The position numbers and the translations under genes were made by a program. The notes beneath the pieces are model-generated. The model had not been told where the DNA came from, made no database searches, and saw nothing but the letters and a program-made list of their open reading frames with translations. 64,000 nt of DNA from Primulina eburnea (taxonomy: Eukaryota; Streptophyta; Magnoliopsida; Lamiales; Gesneriaceae), in NCBI RefSeq assembly GCF_022965805.1, contig NC_133103.1, positions 46,394,047-46,458,046 of the forward strand, given 5' to 3'. Of this stretch, positions 25,801-40,800 are shown in pieces (position 1 is the stretch's first letter; every line of letters begins with the position of its first letter).

Positions 25801-28800
25801 AAGGCTGTCTCACCGCAGACCACGTTATTTGGTTAGAGGTACGGGTTCAATGGTTGTTTCTGACCAATTTTTGGAAGGTGGAAGGAAATTTGATCCAACA
25901 AATTCATCTTCTTGGACTGCTATTAAAGTAGAAAGGTTTGATCTTTATGAAATGCTATCTCGAAGATAAGAGAAATTTTCCAAGAAGAAGCTCGTAAAGT
26001 ATGGCGGATGTATGAATCTGTTGGATAATACAAATAAGACCAGCACACAGTTCTACAGTTAGAAACAGTAAAAAGTTTGGGATGAGACTAGCAAAATTTC
26101 TATACTGAAAATATGGAGAATTGTCTAGCAATTATTTCTGTCAACTGCATGAGCAAGAGAACAACATTGTGTCAGTCAGTCCATACTAAAATGTCACGCT
26201 CATATAATGAATCATTTCAATTCAAAGCGAAGTAAGGATGCAAAACCAGTCTATAAATTTTTTAACTTTAAAGTTGTACTTCATATGGAAGTGTTGCTTC
26301 ATTGACTATTTAAAGAAAAAAAATCAGAACAAAGAAAGGAGAGGAAATTGAGAAACACTCCATGAGGATTCAATTGAGACTTACACTATCTATTATGAAG
26401 GAAGCATGGATTTTTCTTCTGTGTTATTGAAATTACAGCGCAAGAACTTATTATGGACGCCAAAAATTTTGATGCCTTCTGAACCTGCTTTAGAATGGCT
26501 TATTTAATAAGGTAATCACATAGGTATTTAATTAAACTAAAATACGTCTGCAACAGAATTGGAGTTAGAACACATCCCAACAGAGAATCTTAAGCAACCA
26601 AAGAACATTATGAATCCCATAATCTTTACGATAGGGAAGTCTCCTGGTAAATAACCAGAATGCAGAAATAACCATGGGAAATGTTAATGAGAAGATATCA
26701 AAAGAACTAATGAAAACCCTTTCAGAATTTTCTCTTTGATTATGTCACTCCAGCAATGTAAAATAAAAATCTAACTATAGGTATCCCAGAGCTGCCAACC
26801 CCAATAAACATATTAATAACTTGGTAAATTTTAAATTATTAATTAACATGCAATTAGACATGTTAGAAGTTTAATCAAATAAAAGTCAATAAAGTCAAAC
26901 CTGAGATGAGATTCACAAGTACGCTTGGAATCAAGGTCAAATGCTTGCATAGGTTTTGATGGCACTAAGCCCAATAAAATAAAAAATTTCCTCAAGAGCC
27001 TCTCACGAGGCCCAACTGCCGAAAGAACCGCTTCATAACGAGATACTGCCTTCTGTGCTGCCTCCCAGATTGGAAGATTATTCGATATGCTGTTAACTCC
27101 TTCATGGTCATCACATACTTGATCGCTTGAATTTGGTTGCAGGGAAAGGGAAAATTCTTTAAGCCAAATTAAAATTTGATCTGTCGGACCTATGTCTTTT
27201 TTCAGGCTTATTCTTTCAAAAACCTGTGCCGATGAAAAATTAAATGTCGAAACATCAAGCATATTTTAAAAACTCAATGAAACAATACAAAACAGAAGAT
27301 TCATATAACCAATCACTCTACTCTAGGTTGTCGGAAAATGTCTCATGAACCTTGTGTAAATTTAAACATAGAAAGGAAGTACTATGAATGCAGACAAAAA
27401 ATGATGAAGATAGTTTTCCAACGAAAATCGGGGAATAATATTCTGAGAAAGTGCTTTCAAATACAAATGTAGCTAAAAATTGGTGGAAATTTTGGAAACA
27501 AATAGTTTTATGTTAGTTTTCTTGCTTTAATAGTCTAGATTTTTCTAGGGGCAAGTGGAGGACATTCTCTTGTAAAGAGCAATAGCTTTGGTCTCTGAGG
27601 ACTAACGCTCAGCTCTATAAGGATTGTGTCATTCATTTCCTTCATCTGCTATGAATCTACATATCCAATGAAAGGATACAACCATTAATCTTATGTACGA
27701 TCCTCTAGTCCATTTATTTTGTTTAATAATTGATAATCCCCGCGAATTCTCAAATTCTCTTTTTCATATGTTTCGGTTAATATTTGATATTTCCAGTGAG
27801 GAAATAATGGTACCAACAATTATTAGGAAATTAGCAAAAAATTTATATAACATCGAACACACTTCTTACTGTGATGTTTTGCCAAAAATGTCATTTACTT
27901 ATTATAGCTCAAGAACAACATAACCTACAGCTCATTTCAAATGAATCCCTCAAGAGAAGCATTCAGCATTGAAATTATCATGTTTAAAAGTGTAAATATG
28001 AGAACATTTAACTCTATATTTAATTCATGAGCTCAGTACATCTTTTATAGGGTACAAGAGGTATAACAAAATTCCATAAAATCAAAAAAGATATCATCCT
28101 ACCTAATTTAAAATATTTAAATTATCCTATCAGATCACAAATAATATTTCTAATTATTTGACAAAGTCCTAAAATTACCCTTTTTTATCTAGCCTCCCCC
28201 TCAAGCTTGGCAATAGATATTGATGAGTCCGAGCTTGCCAACAAGAAATTCATGACTTTGTTCTCACAATCCCTTTGTGAGTGGATCACCAAGTGGATTG
28301 GATGTGGGTACAAATTTATACTGATAATCCATTTATCTAGCTTCTCTTTGATAAAATGTTCATCTACTTCAACATGCTTTGTCCTATCATGTTGAACAGG
28401 GTTGTGAGCAATATTGATAGTTGACTTGTTGTCACAATAGAGCTGCATAGGATCTTAGCATTCTATCTTCAATTCATTAAATACTCTCCTAATCCAAATA
28501 AGCTCACAAACTCCATGCGCCATGAGCATATATTTGGCTTCTGCACTGTTTCTTGTAACAACAGATTGTTTATTCCAATGCCAGGCCACTAGATTTCCCC
28601 ATATCACTGTTCAGTATCCAGATATCGACTTCCTACCTGAAATCAAACCAGCCCAATATGCATCTGTAAATGTACTCATCCATCGATCATCATTCTTTGC
28701 AAAAAAAAAAAAAAACTGTCCAAGGTATTTGTTTCAAATATCTCAGGATTCAGTAGAATGCATCAAGATGACCTTGACAAGAGAGTCCATGTATTGACTC

Positions 28801-31800
28801 ACTAGGCTCACTGCAAAAACAATGTCAGGATGAGTACGAGAGAGATAGATAAGTTTCCCGACGAGAAGTTGATATCTTCTTGCATCCTCTAGTTTCACTT
28901 CAAACATTTTTCATTCAATCCTCAACTCAATTGTTGTCTCACTCGATTTGTACCCCAACATTCCTATTTCTCCTAACAAGTTAAAGGTATATTTTCTTTG
29001 AGAAACCTCTGTCGCTCCTAAGTTATTAAATGTTTTTTATTTAAAATAAAATTTTCGAATTTATAAAAGAGCACACTCGCCTGGAACAAAACAAGTTGTG
29101 GCTTTTGCCTGCTGCTTTCGAGTTTGAAGATCAAGATCGGATCCTTTCCTCTTTTATCTAAAAAAAATCAATTTTTCAAGCTTTTTCGAGCTTTTTACGC
29201 TCTTAATATGATCAACCACCGCTTTTTTCAAGCTTTTGCCCGAAGCAATGTTTTTTCCTCATGCTCCGCGCTTTTTCGCGTTTCTTAGAACACTTCTCTG
29301 CACCAAAGGTTATTGATATCAACGAAGTCAAAGTTATAATGTTAATGAATCCCATGACTTGCAATGTGGGACAATAACAAGAATTTGGAGGAGGTGATTA
29401 AATTATGTTCTTTGCAATATTTGTGAAGGCATAAAATTAAATTAGAGAATAGTTGATAGGATAAATGGGTGTTTAGTAAATATGCTTAATTTGAATGTAC
29501 ACTTGGGAAGATAGATGTAACTTTGCCAAAAAATGACATCCCAAATTAATGTCTCTTGTCAGTGAGTAGGCAGCGGGGGAAGGAAAAATAATTCTAAAAG
29601 CAATAAAGAATCAGAAAATAAGATTCACTGTGACTCTTCCTTTGTCTTTACTAAGATTCAGGACCAAGAATGTGAGAATGAAAGTTGAAGGCTATTGTAC
29701 TCAGGATCAATAGCAGGATCAAACATAAAGGAAATATTATCTACCATCATCTCCTTCTCTGAACTCGTACTATTCAAAACTCATATTATAATGCTAGCTT
29801 ATGAATTCCTTCTTAAAGCATCATAAAAAGGTTGAAGTGGTCTCAAGACAAAAACTATTCTCCCTATAAAGACCGATAAAAAGATCAGATTAAACCATTC
29901 AAAAAATATGTATATCAGATTAAAGGAAACAACAACAGATAGGCTAGTTACCTCATTTAACCAGATACCAAATCTCCCTAAAGGTTTGGCGATGAGGAAA
30001 AAGAAATTCTGTAATAACTTTGACTGTAAGTATTCAAATTTTTCAGCAATAAGCAAGCCCTTCTGTATTTCGGTCGCATAACCCCGCCTATAAATAAAAA
30101 TTTGGGAAAAGTGATGACATGCTGTTGTTGCATCAAGCAAGAACTATAGAAGATGTATTGGAGAGAAAAAAATGATTAATGAAATATAGAAACAAATAGA
30201 TGAAAAAGGTAAATAAAATTTACAATTTTTTAACAACTTTACGACTTTATATTTCATAAATCCTGTTTTGTGAAGTACAATTGGAAGTTTCTGCCCCCAT
30301 AAATTAGTCAAAGCTTCATCTGGAATCACATTAAAAATATAGGAACTATAAAATGTTTCTATATTTTCGAAGGAAATATCATTCAAAAGATGCAAACTAC
30401 TATCGCTTCGGTCCACGTGAGCGGGAAACAAAAAAACTGTGCCTCTGGATATATTTTAAGCAAGAAAGATATTTTGCTGTCAGTAACATAATATAAATAT
30501 AAGTTTATAGGAATAGAAAGAACTTGTTATCGGAATAAAGACGCCAACAAAATGACAGCTAATGAATAATAGGTTTCAAAGGCCAATTAAGATCTTGCAT
30601 AACAAAAGTTCATGCTAAATTCTTGAACACTCGTTCAGTTCGAAATTGGGGAATGGACCAACTAAAGTAATAAAGTACCTGAATATAATGCAATTGGACT
30701 TTGATGCTTTTTTCCAGTCAACATAAATTGGCAATGTTAAAAGATAATTTGTATTTAGTGCAGATGACAACATCAAATCCCGAGGTGATAATTCTTCAAA
30801 CTCGGCATTGTAGAGCAGTTTCATGAAAGCTTGTTGAAAACGAACTGGGATCACATCACTACATAAAACTTCAACTGTGTGTCAAATCTAAGAGACACAA
30901 ACAAGTGAACTGAAGATGATCAAACAATAAGAGTTGTTTAAATGAAAGTCACAATGAATAGCAACATTAGCATATCAAACAAGAGAAGTGAACCATAGAT
31001 GGTCAAATCTCAGAGATGACAATGGAGAAATTTTGCAGGTAGACAACTGCAGAAAATAGGCATATATTAATATAAAGATGGGCATCTCAACTTGATAACA
31101 GTGGTTTTCTAAGTCCATTAATTTGCTTTTTGTTTATGTTCATAACATGAAAAGTCTAAATGAAGTAACAGAATTGTATAACAGAAAATAATGATCCGCC
31201 ATGATACAAATCCAGAACGGTCACGAACACCACATCTTCCAGCCGGTGTGCTAATCACAAGTTTCTTCAGCCAGGTTGGATGCTTAAAATCCTTAAGTAG
31301 CTTCTTTTAATTAAAAATATAAATATACAAGTTAGAAGATTTATTTAATAGGTTTTGCGATGATGACAAACTCAAAAGGATATTTTGTATGCTAAAAGAA
31401 TAGATTTTCCTTTAGTTGTATCCTGCCACTTAGGTACAACTATTCATGGTGTAAAGGATGAGGAAGAGATAGCAATGGCAAGCTGATGATACCCCACAGA
31501 ATTTTTTGCAGTAGGCTAGTTTTGCATTTGATGTGGAAAGACTGTTGGAAGTTTAGTTGCCACTTTTAGATATGCTAGAACGGACCAAACAGACTTCATG
31601 CAGCTGAAATTAGTGGATAATCCAAAAGTAGGTTATAGGCTCACATCCCAGATATAAAATGACCAATGGAATCAAAAGAGCACGTTTGAAGCATTACAAC
31701 AACTAAATAGAAAATCCTCTCAAGCTTAATATAAATCTCTAATCTTCAAAGCACTATAACTCACAAGTTCTTGAGTTTTACATTAGTTTTCTGGGAAGTA

Positions 31801-34800
31801 ATTTCAACATTGTGCATGTAACAACCAATCTGCGAAAAAGGCTAGTTTCTGGGGCCCGTTGGTTTGTCTCTTTGATTGATGATTGCACTCGTGTCACATG
31901 GATATTTCTCCTTAAACATAAATCTGAAGTTAGCACTATTATACCAAATTTCCATGCGATGATTCAAAATCAATTTGGAGTAAAAATAAAAGGGTTTAGG
32001 ACAGACAATGCCACAGATTACTTCAACCAAATCCTATCACCCTATTTCCTGTCACATGGCATTATCCATGACTCATCGTGTGTTCAAACACCTCAACAAA
32101 ATGGGGTGGCTGAAAGAAAAAATGGAGACTTGTTAAACACTACCCGAGCCCTACTTCTTCATGGAAACGTTCCTAAAACCTATTGGGGGGAAGTTGTCCT
32201 TACAGCCATACACATGATTAATAGACTTCCTTCACGGATACTCGACAACAAGAGTCCAGTGGAGTGCCTTAACAGCTTCTATCCTCACTTTAGAACCTCA
32301 AACGGCCTCACCCCTAGGGTATTTGGGTGCACTGCCTTTGTTCATGTCCATAACACCCAAAGAGATAAGTCGGATCCCCGAGCCATCAAATGTATGTTCC
32401 TCGGTTACTCAACCACTCAAAAGGGGTATAAGTGCTATAATCCTTCTTCTAGAAAATCGTACATCTCTATAGATGTTACCTTCAGTGAAAATAAACCATT
32501 CTTTTCCAAGTCCTCTCTTCAGGAGGAGAGTCCACTAGAAGATAGTCCTTGGGAATCCTTTGAACCGATCCACACTCTTGATCTCCCTCCTCTACCAACC
32601 GAGCCTTATCCTACTCCTACTGAGTCCGAGCCTTCTAACCCCACAAATGTGTCATCTTCCCACAAGTTTCCTAGGTTCTCTCAGGTGTACTCAAAGAGGA
32701 AGACTGCCCCGGAACAGACTCAAGTCCAAGCTTCCAATCCAGACTCCGGAAATGAGACCACGGTAAGTCCCGAACACCCTCCTCGTATTCAACAGATTGA
32801 AACACCAACCATTGGCCCAACAAATGACCTAGACCTTCTTATTGCCATCAGAAAAGATACCTGGGAATGGACTAAACGACCACTATACCCATTATCTCAC
32901 TATGTTTCCCTTAAAAACCTATCGCCAGCCCACAAAAAATTCTTGTCAGTTTAAACACCATTGCAATCCCTACTACTGTCTCTGAGGCATTGTCAAAAAG
33001 GGAATGGAGAGATGCTATGGGTGAAGAAATGAAGGCATTGGAAAAGAATAAAACCTGGGAGGTTGTGAATAAACCAGAGGGAAAGAACATTGTTGACTGT
33101 AAATGGATTTTTTCACTGAAATACAAGGCTGATGGATCCCTTGAGAGATACAAGGCAAGGTTGGTAGCCAAAGGGTATACTCAGACATATGGAGTTGATT
33201 ATCTGGAAACTTTTGCCCCAGTTGCCAAAATGAACACTGTGAGAATTCTTTTGTCATTAGCTGCTCACTATAGCTGGCAACTTCTGCAGTATGATGTTAA
33301 GAATGCTTTCCTCCATGGTGACTTAGATGAAGAAATCTACATGCACATCCCACCGGGTTTTGATGGAGAACCAAGCAATAAGGTGTGCAAATTAAAGAAG
33401 GCTCTTTATGGGTTAAAACAATCTCCAAGGGCATGGTTCGGGAGGTTTGCGAACTTTATGAAGAAGTCTGGATACAAACAAAGCCAAGGTGATCACACCA
33501 TCTTCATTAAACACTCCTCTGCAGGGGGAGTAACGGCTCTTCTAGTCTATGTCGACGACATCATAGTAACCGGGAATGATGAAGAAGAAAAGCTCGAATT
33601 GAAGAGAAGATTGGGAAAGGAGTTTGAGATAAAAGAACTGGGCAAGTTGAAGTACTTTCTCGGCATTGAGGTGGCTTACTCTATACACGGGATTTTCATC
33701 TCTCAACAAAAATACATTACAGACCTACTTACCGAGACAGGAAAGGCTGGGTGTAAACCGGCCTCTACTCCAATGGATCCGAATCACAAATTGGGAGAAG
33801 ATAAAGAGGAACCAGCAGTCGATAAGAGGATGTACCAGAGGTTAGTTGGTAGGCTCATATACCTAGCTCACACTCGGCCAGATATAGCCTACTCAGTCAG
33901 TGTGATTAGCCAATTCATGCATGATCCAAGAGAGTCACATCTTCAAGCTGCAAATAGGGTACTTCATTATTTGAAAGGGAACCCAGGGAAAGGGATTCTG
34001 TTCAAAAGGAACGAGAGGCTTACTGTAGAAGCCTACACCGACGCTGACTATGCAGGATCCCTCGTAGATAGAAGGTCTACTTCGGGGTATTGTACGTTTC
34101 TAGGTGGCAACCTAGTAACATGGAGGAGCAAGAAGCAGAATGTGGTGGCCAGGTCCTCAGCCGAAGCAGAATTCAGGGCGATTGCTCAAGGGCTATGCGA
34201 ACTACTATGGCTAAAGATTATTTTGGATGATCTACGGGTCAAGGTAGAAGGTCCCATGAAACTCTACAGCGACAACAAGTCCGCAATCAACATTGCACAT
34301 AATCCTATACAACACGATAGGACAAAGCATATTGAGATTGACAGACACTTTATCAAAGAGAAATTGGAGAGAAAACTAGTGTGTATGTCCTATGTTCCAA
34401 CCAGGTGCCAGTTGGCTGATGTTCTGACTAAGGGACTAAGCAGTCCAAACTTTCATGGGCTCATATCCAAGCTGGGAATGAAAGACATCTATTCCTCAGC
34501 TTGAGGGGGAGTGTCGAAGTGGGATGTAAATTAGGGTAAAACCAATTCCCTTAATTAAGGGATTTGGTTAGTTGTCAATATGCAGATTTTTAGAGATTAG
34601 TTAGTTAGTTTCTTTTTTCTTGTGATTTTAGTATATTCTGTAAATCCCTATTTATGTAACCTTGTACTGACCTATTCATGAATTGAAGGAAGAAATTATT
34701 CCTGAATTATTTTCCCACAGTTTAAAGCTTTGGCGGAGTTAGGCTTGATTTGGGTTCTCCAATATCAACTTGGGATTTATTTGAGGTGGATCTCGGACTT

Positions 34801-37800
34801 TGGGAAGGAGGGGCGGAATTTTTTAGAATTTGATGGTTTATTGTTTGAGCTGATTCATGTGGATGGAGAGAACTAGGAGGATCTTTGAAGATTAAGAAGA
34901 TTCAATTGAGGAGTGCTCAGACAAGATTAAATTCAGGGTTTCATATTGGAGCTCGGGACTGTAGAGTTCAAATCGTCCTCGGTCTCAGATTTGTATAGGA
35001 ATCGGAGTCTAATATTATGTTAATCTATTTTAACTATGGATTTACTATGCCTTATGTGGAACTTTGGTTCACTTTTTGTAACTAATTTGATTAATCAATA
35101 TAATATTGTTCTTATAAAAAAAATTGTAGGATTTGTTGTGTATCTACTGCATAGGACATATTGTAATATCTAGATACCATCATCACTGGGATGAAAATCA
35201 TAGAAAGTTAAAACCAAAATTTGGGAAATGCGTTCACTCAGCTGTTGGCACCAGCAAGGCCAGCCAAGCAGCACATTGTACGGCAGATTTAAGACTTAGT
35301 TTGTGAGCAGCCGAGTGTGCATGCAAGGGGATGCAGGCGTTCAAGTGCACCGCACATGCTGTGTGCAAAAGGCTTTTTCAACTGGCTACTCGTCGTACCA
35401 AGTGGCCCAAACATCCTACTTCTAGAAATTTAAATTAATGTTCGTAACCTTACACATTCATTTTCTTCATTTCAATAAGATTATCCGGTAACTAAACAAA
35501 GGCTTTCTTGTCAAAACGGGGTAGAGTATCATTGATAGCTTCGGTTTTGACTGCTGTGCCTATATATTTCTTGTCTTTATTTAAGGTACCGAAAGGAGTG
35601 GCGGAGACGATGGAGAAAGTAATGAGAGACTTCCTTTGGGATGGGAATGATGGAGAATCAAATAGTCATATGGTTAGTTGGGAAAAAGTGTGTAAACCGA
35701 AGGAAAAAGGCGGGTTAGGTCTCGGAAACATATGTTTGAGAAATAAAGCGTTATTGGGAAAATGGTGGTGAAGGTTCAACGTTGGAAATGAAGTGTTGTG
35801 GAAAAGAATAATAAAGAGTAAGTATGGGTTACAAGAAAATGGTTGGGATGCAGGATTGGCGAAGAACGTTACTTTTAGATGTCCGTGGAAATTCATTTCC
35901 TCGACATACACTACTTATCACCGATTGACACGTCTCGTGGTTAGAGGGGGGACTAAAATCAGGTTTTGGGAGGATATTTGGTTGGGAGATTCTTCTTTCT
36001 GTGATTTGTTTCCTTCTTTGTTTAAGCTATCTTCGGTTCGTAATTTGCCTATATCTTACTTTGGTTTTTTTGATAATCCATCTCATGCTTTTTCTTGGGA
36101 TTTGCATTTTGAGATCGCTCAATTATCATCGCTTTTAAGCATTTTGGAGGGGGTGAGATTGGTTGATGGGGTGGAGGATTTCCAATAATGGGATGGGGAA
36201 TCATCTGGGAAGTTCACGGTCAAATCTTTTTTCCAATCTTTCTTTAAGGATAGCACGGGTGCACGAGATTTCAAATTCTTCAAAATCATTTGGAAAGTTC
36301 CAATTCCTTCCAAAATTCAGATTTTCTCTTGGACGGCAGTCCTCGCAAAATTACGAACAGCCGAGGTGATGCAAAAGAGATTTCCTAATTGTGCTCTTTG
36401 TCCCAACTGGTGTGTTTTGTGTCGCAAGGATGTCGAAACACAAGATCATTTGTTTATTCATTGCAAGTTTACTCATGCGGTGTGAGCTAAGGCTTTGGAA
36501 GAAATGCGACTGGTTTGGGTGGTACCGAAAACAACTCAAGATTTGTTTATTACGGATCTTGGCCATTTGTTGGGCAAAAGAGGAAATTTTTTTTTGGAAA
36601 GTCTTGATTCATGGGATTAGCTGGGGAGTATGGTTGGAGAGAAATCGAAGAATATTTGAAGATATGGAAGAAAACACGGAAGATTGTTGGGGGAAGATCA
36701 AGCTCACAGTAGCGAATTGGATAGTAGCGGATAAGCTGTTTCAGGGATTGACTACATTAGATGTTCTAAGAGATTTGTCATTTGTGTATTGTTAAGAAAT
36801 TATGATCTAGATTTTCGTCGTAGTGGACCACTAGTCCACTGCTTGTATTGTAATTTTATTATTAATAATATTGTTATGTTTCCTATAAAAAAAAAATTTT
36901 TGGCATTAATATTGTACTCAATTGGTATTGCTTTGAATTCATCTCATCAGCCAAAATATCGTGTGAAATAAATTCTGAATACATTGACAAGTTTATTTTG
37001 TCAGAATTACAGTTTAAAATTCTTTGGGGATTTCTGAAATATCTAGCTTTGGAACAATTTTCGTGTGGTTTATTATTGAGATATATTGGTTATATCATTG
37101 TGTATGTATGATTTGGATGATTTAGCGATATTTAAATTCTGCTGAAATCTTACAAGAAAGTAACAAGTAATGGAGTATGTGTATAATATGAATTTAATTG
37201 GGGCTGAAAATGTGATGCTTGAGATAGTATTTTAGCGGTTAAAGTAGTTAGATTGTCAATGATTAGTCATACTGATGATTAGTGCACCTAAGATGAGACT
37301 CAAATGGTTTGCCGTAACGCATTTGTCCTAATTCGCATCCGTGTTGTGTTGCAAATTAAAATCAAATCCCAGAATTAATGAAAAAGACATTCGGTCAACA
37401 ATTCTAGCAATCAACGTCCATTTCTAGTTGATTAAGTTGGTCCTTAAATTATGTACTTTCTTTTCGATGTTAGGATGATCTCCCTCTATAAAGTTGTACT
37501 CCTGTATTTTGTTTCGTAAGAAAAATCTTGTCTTTAATTTTCACATTTATCAAAGCCACAAAGATTCTGAAAGAAAGAGCTATATTTTAACTGTCATTAG
37601 CCAAATGTCTTCTTCACTCTTTATTAAGCATCTCTAATTCACCTTACCAGTCAATATCTACAAGTAGCACTTATCTGTAAAATAAATGAGCGATCCCAAA
37701 CAAGACGTGCAGCATATAACACCAATCTATTACTGTGAAGACCAAGGAATTTCCACCGTCAAAGTTAAGAGTTAATTGGTAGTTAATGACCAATTTGAAA

Positions 37801-40800
37801 CAATTTTGACCACCTTTGCAAACGGTGGAATTATGACCATTTAACCAAATTGAAGGACAGTAATGTCAATTAAAACCAGCAAGCCTCAACCGTACCTATA
37901 AATAGAGGAGCACATGGCATTCAGAAATCACACCACTCGAAATTATCTCTCAAAACTTCTCGCAATAGTTATTTCTCAGCAGCAAGATTTTGTTCCTCGC
38001 AAATTCCCAACCCAGTACCGAAGTTTTGTCATGTTGTCAGCATCCATTCAAACACTAGACAATTAGATTCGGTGCGATCAGCACTTCCAGTGGCAAGATT
38101 CTATTCAAACGAAATCAGCGGTTCGAATTTCAGTAGCTTCTACGAGAAATCTCTCAATTTACATCAAGTTATTGGTAAGTGGGCTTTTGTATCAAGTTTG
38201 CACACGTATTTCTTTTTAAGTGGGCTTAAAGTTTTTATAAAAATTCAATTACATATGATTTCGAAAATTCGATCGGCATGATATATCCGTTTCTATTTGA
38301 TATGCTATCTTTGAAATCCATTTGTTACTTGCTATTAACTATGATATTCGAAGCATGTTTGAATTATTTGAAATGCACTATAATGAGTCAAATTAGAAGT
38401 GGCAAAGGAAATTCCGATGTTTGATTTGATATGACCCTGATGCGGTGGGATATAATAACCGTTTATTTGGTCTCGCCCCTTAGAGGAGTAACATATAGTA
38501 GACTGATCGGTAGACCATGGAAAAACGAGATGATTTTTAGTGTTATGTTCGTATTTTGTTTGTATTGGATTCAGCATGCTTATTATTGAAATAATGATAA
38601 TATATTTGTATATGTACCCTTGATAAGTGTTATGCACGATCGGCTCTCATTTACTGAGTATTTCTCCAAATACTCACCTCTTACTTCTTCCTCTCAGATA
38701 AGAACAAAGAACAAATTGAGGAAGAAGAACAAGAACACTTCTGGGGATGGTGAAGATGTCAAGTCATAATAAGACCAGTCATGTTAATTCGTTTTATTAG
38801 TTTTATGCTTCGCATTCCGTTCAAGTTTTATAAAGACAATGTTATGATTTATATAATAGACTGACTTTTGACTATTTTATGTACTATGTGGCTTGTTATT
38901 ACACGATTTTAAATTGTTAAACAAAGTCGATGACACGTCTCTGTTTCGGGCGTGACAATTACGGACCACGGCTAAGCATCATGTAGCATTTGTCAAATTT
39001 TTAAGCCTATGAAGGCTCAAATTATCAGTGTTGAATTACCTTTTGGGCTAGTAATATAATATTGAATAAGTATGTGGGCAACTGAAAGTTTGTGGAACCA
39101 AAAAACTCTCAAGCTGGAAGAAATCATTCTTATCAAGAGGAGGTCGGTTGACCCTCATCAAAGCTGTGCTAAGTGCAATGCCTTCTTATTACATGTCCTT
39201 GTTTCGAGTGCCAGCGAAAGTAGCAAAAATAATGGAAAAATTGATGAGGGATTTCTTGTGGGATGGAGCGGACGGGGATAAAAGTTGTCACGTTGTTGGA
39301 TGGGATCAGGTTTGCAGGCCGAAGGATAGGGGTGGGCTAGGTTTGGGGAACATCAGATTGAGAAACAAAGCGTTACTAGGGAAATGGTGGTGGCGAGGAA
39401 GGGAGGGTAAGGAGCAGTTGTGGATGAACGTAATTACGAGCATTTATGGTCTTCAAGTTAATGGATGGGATTTGGGTTTGGCTAGGACATCGACTTCTAG
39501 AAGCCCTTGGAAATATATTTCTCGTTCCTTCCCGGCAATTCAACTGTTGAGTAAGTGGGTTCTGAGAGGAGGTAATTACATTAGGTTTTGGGAGGACGTT
39601 TGGGGGGGAGAGAGTCTTTGTCTCAAAGATCGATTTCCTTCTTTGTTTTCGATTTGTACCGTCGTCAATAAACCTATTCGTCATTTCATTGAGGTTTTTG
39701 AGTTAGGAGACAGTCGTCATTTTCGTTGGGATGTGCGTTTTAGAAGAAATCTTAATGAAAGAGAGCTGGGGGATTTTGGTAATTTATTGGGTGTCATTCA
39801 TTCGGTGACTATCGAGTTGGGTTCGGAGGACAGAAAGGTGTGGTTGGGAGATTCTTCGGGTCTGTTCTCAGTTCGTTCTTTTTACGAGTCATTCTTTCCG
39901 ATCCATAACTTTCCAGTTTTCCATCAATACATTCATATTTGGAAAGTTCCTATCCCGCAAAAGATTCAAATTTTCTCGTGGACTGTCGCTTTGGGCAAGT
40001 TACAGACCTCTGATTCGGTGCAAAGAAGATGGCCATCATGTGCTCTACGGCCACAGTGGTGCTGCTTGTGTCAAAACAGCGACGAGGATCAGGATCATTT
40101 ATTGCTGCATTGTTCTTTCTCGAGAAATATTTGGATTAAGGTGATGCAAGAGCTGAAATTTCTTTGGATTACTCCGAGGAGGGCCAAAGATATGTTTACC
40201 ATAGATCCGGGTTTTGGCAAGGGGGCTAGCGTGGATACTTTCTGGTACATGGTTGTTCATTACACGTTCTGGACAATATGGCTAGAGAGGAACAACAGAA
40301 TTTTCAATGACTCGTCTACCTCGGAGGACAAACTTTGGGAAATGCTGAAATTAAGAGTCGCACAGTCAACAAGGAATTTAAAAGAACTAGGACATCTAGC
40401 TATTTCAGATGTTGTTAGGGATTGGAGTTTTGTAACAATTTAATTTTATGTTTTGATCACTTTTAATTCGCGGAAAACTCTTCCGCGTCTTTTGTTTGGA
40501 CCTTTAAAATTTCTTTTGAATAAAATAATGTTTCCTATCAAAAAAAAAAATAAATTCAGCAATGTCCTTCTTTATACGTCTCCACCAGAATTGAGGTCTC
40601 AATGTCAAATACATTTTTCGGCCTCCAGGGTGAATGTTGTATTTGCTACAATATGTTTCACGAAGAAGGGCAGATTTCCAATCAAAATTATTAGGGACTA
40701 TCAGCAGACCATTAAGTCGTAACGAACAACCAGAAACAATCTGAAAGCCAGAAAGTTGTCATGTGGATACAAGTTCTTTAGAATTTTGAATCTGAGCATC

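Noticed and set aside
25820..25860. GGGTTCAATGG motif resembling a tRNA T-arm.
   Set aside because: Flanking sequence does not fold into acceptor, D and anticodon arms. No tRNA gene supported.
39148..40443. The long LINE frame as an independent gene.
   Set aside because: No in-frame ATG at its head, it begins in the middle of a reverse-transcriptase thumb motif, and it ends in a LINE tail with poly(A). It is a truncated insertion.
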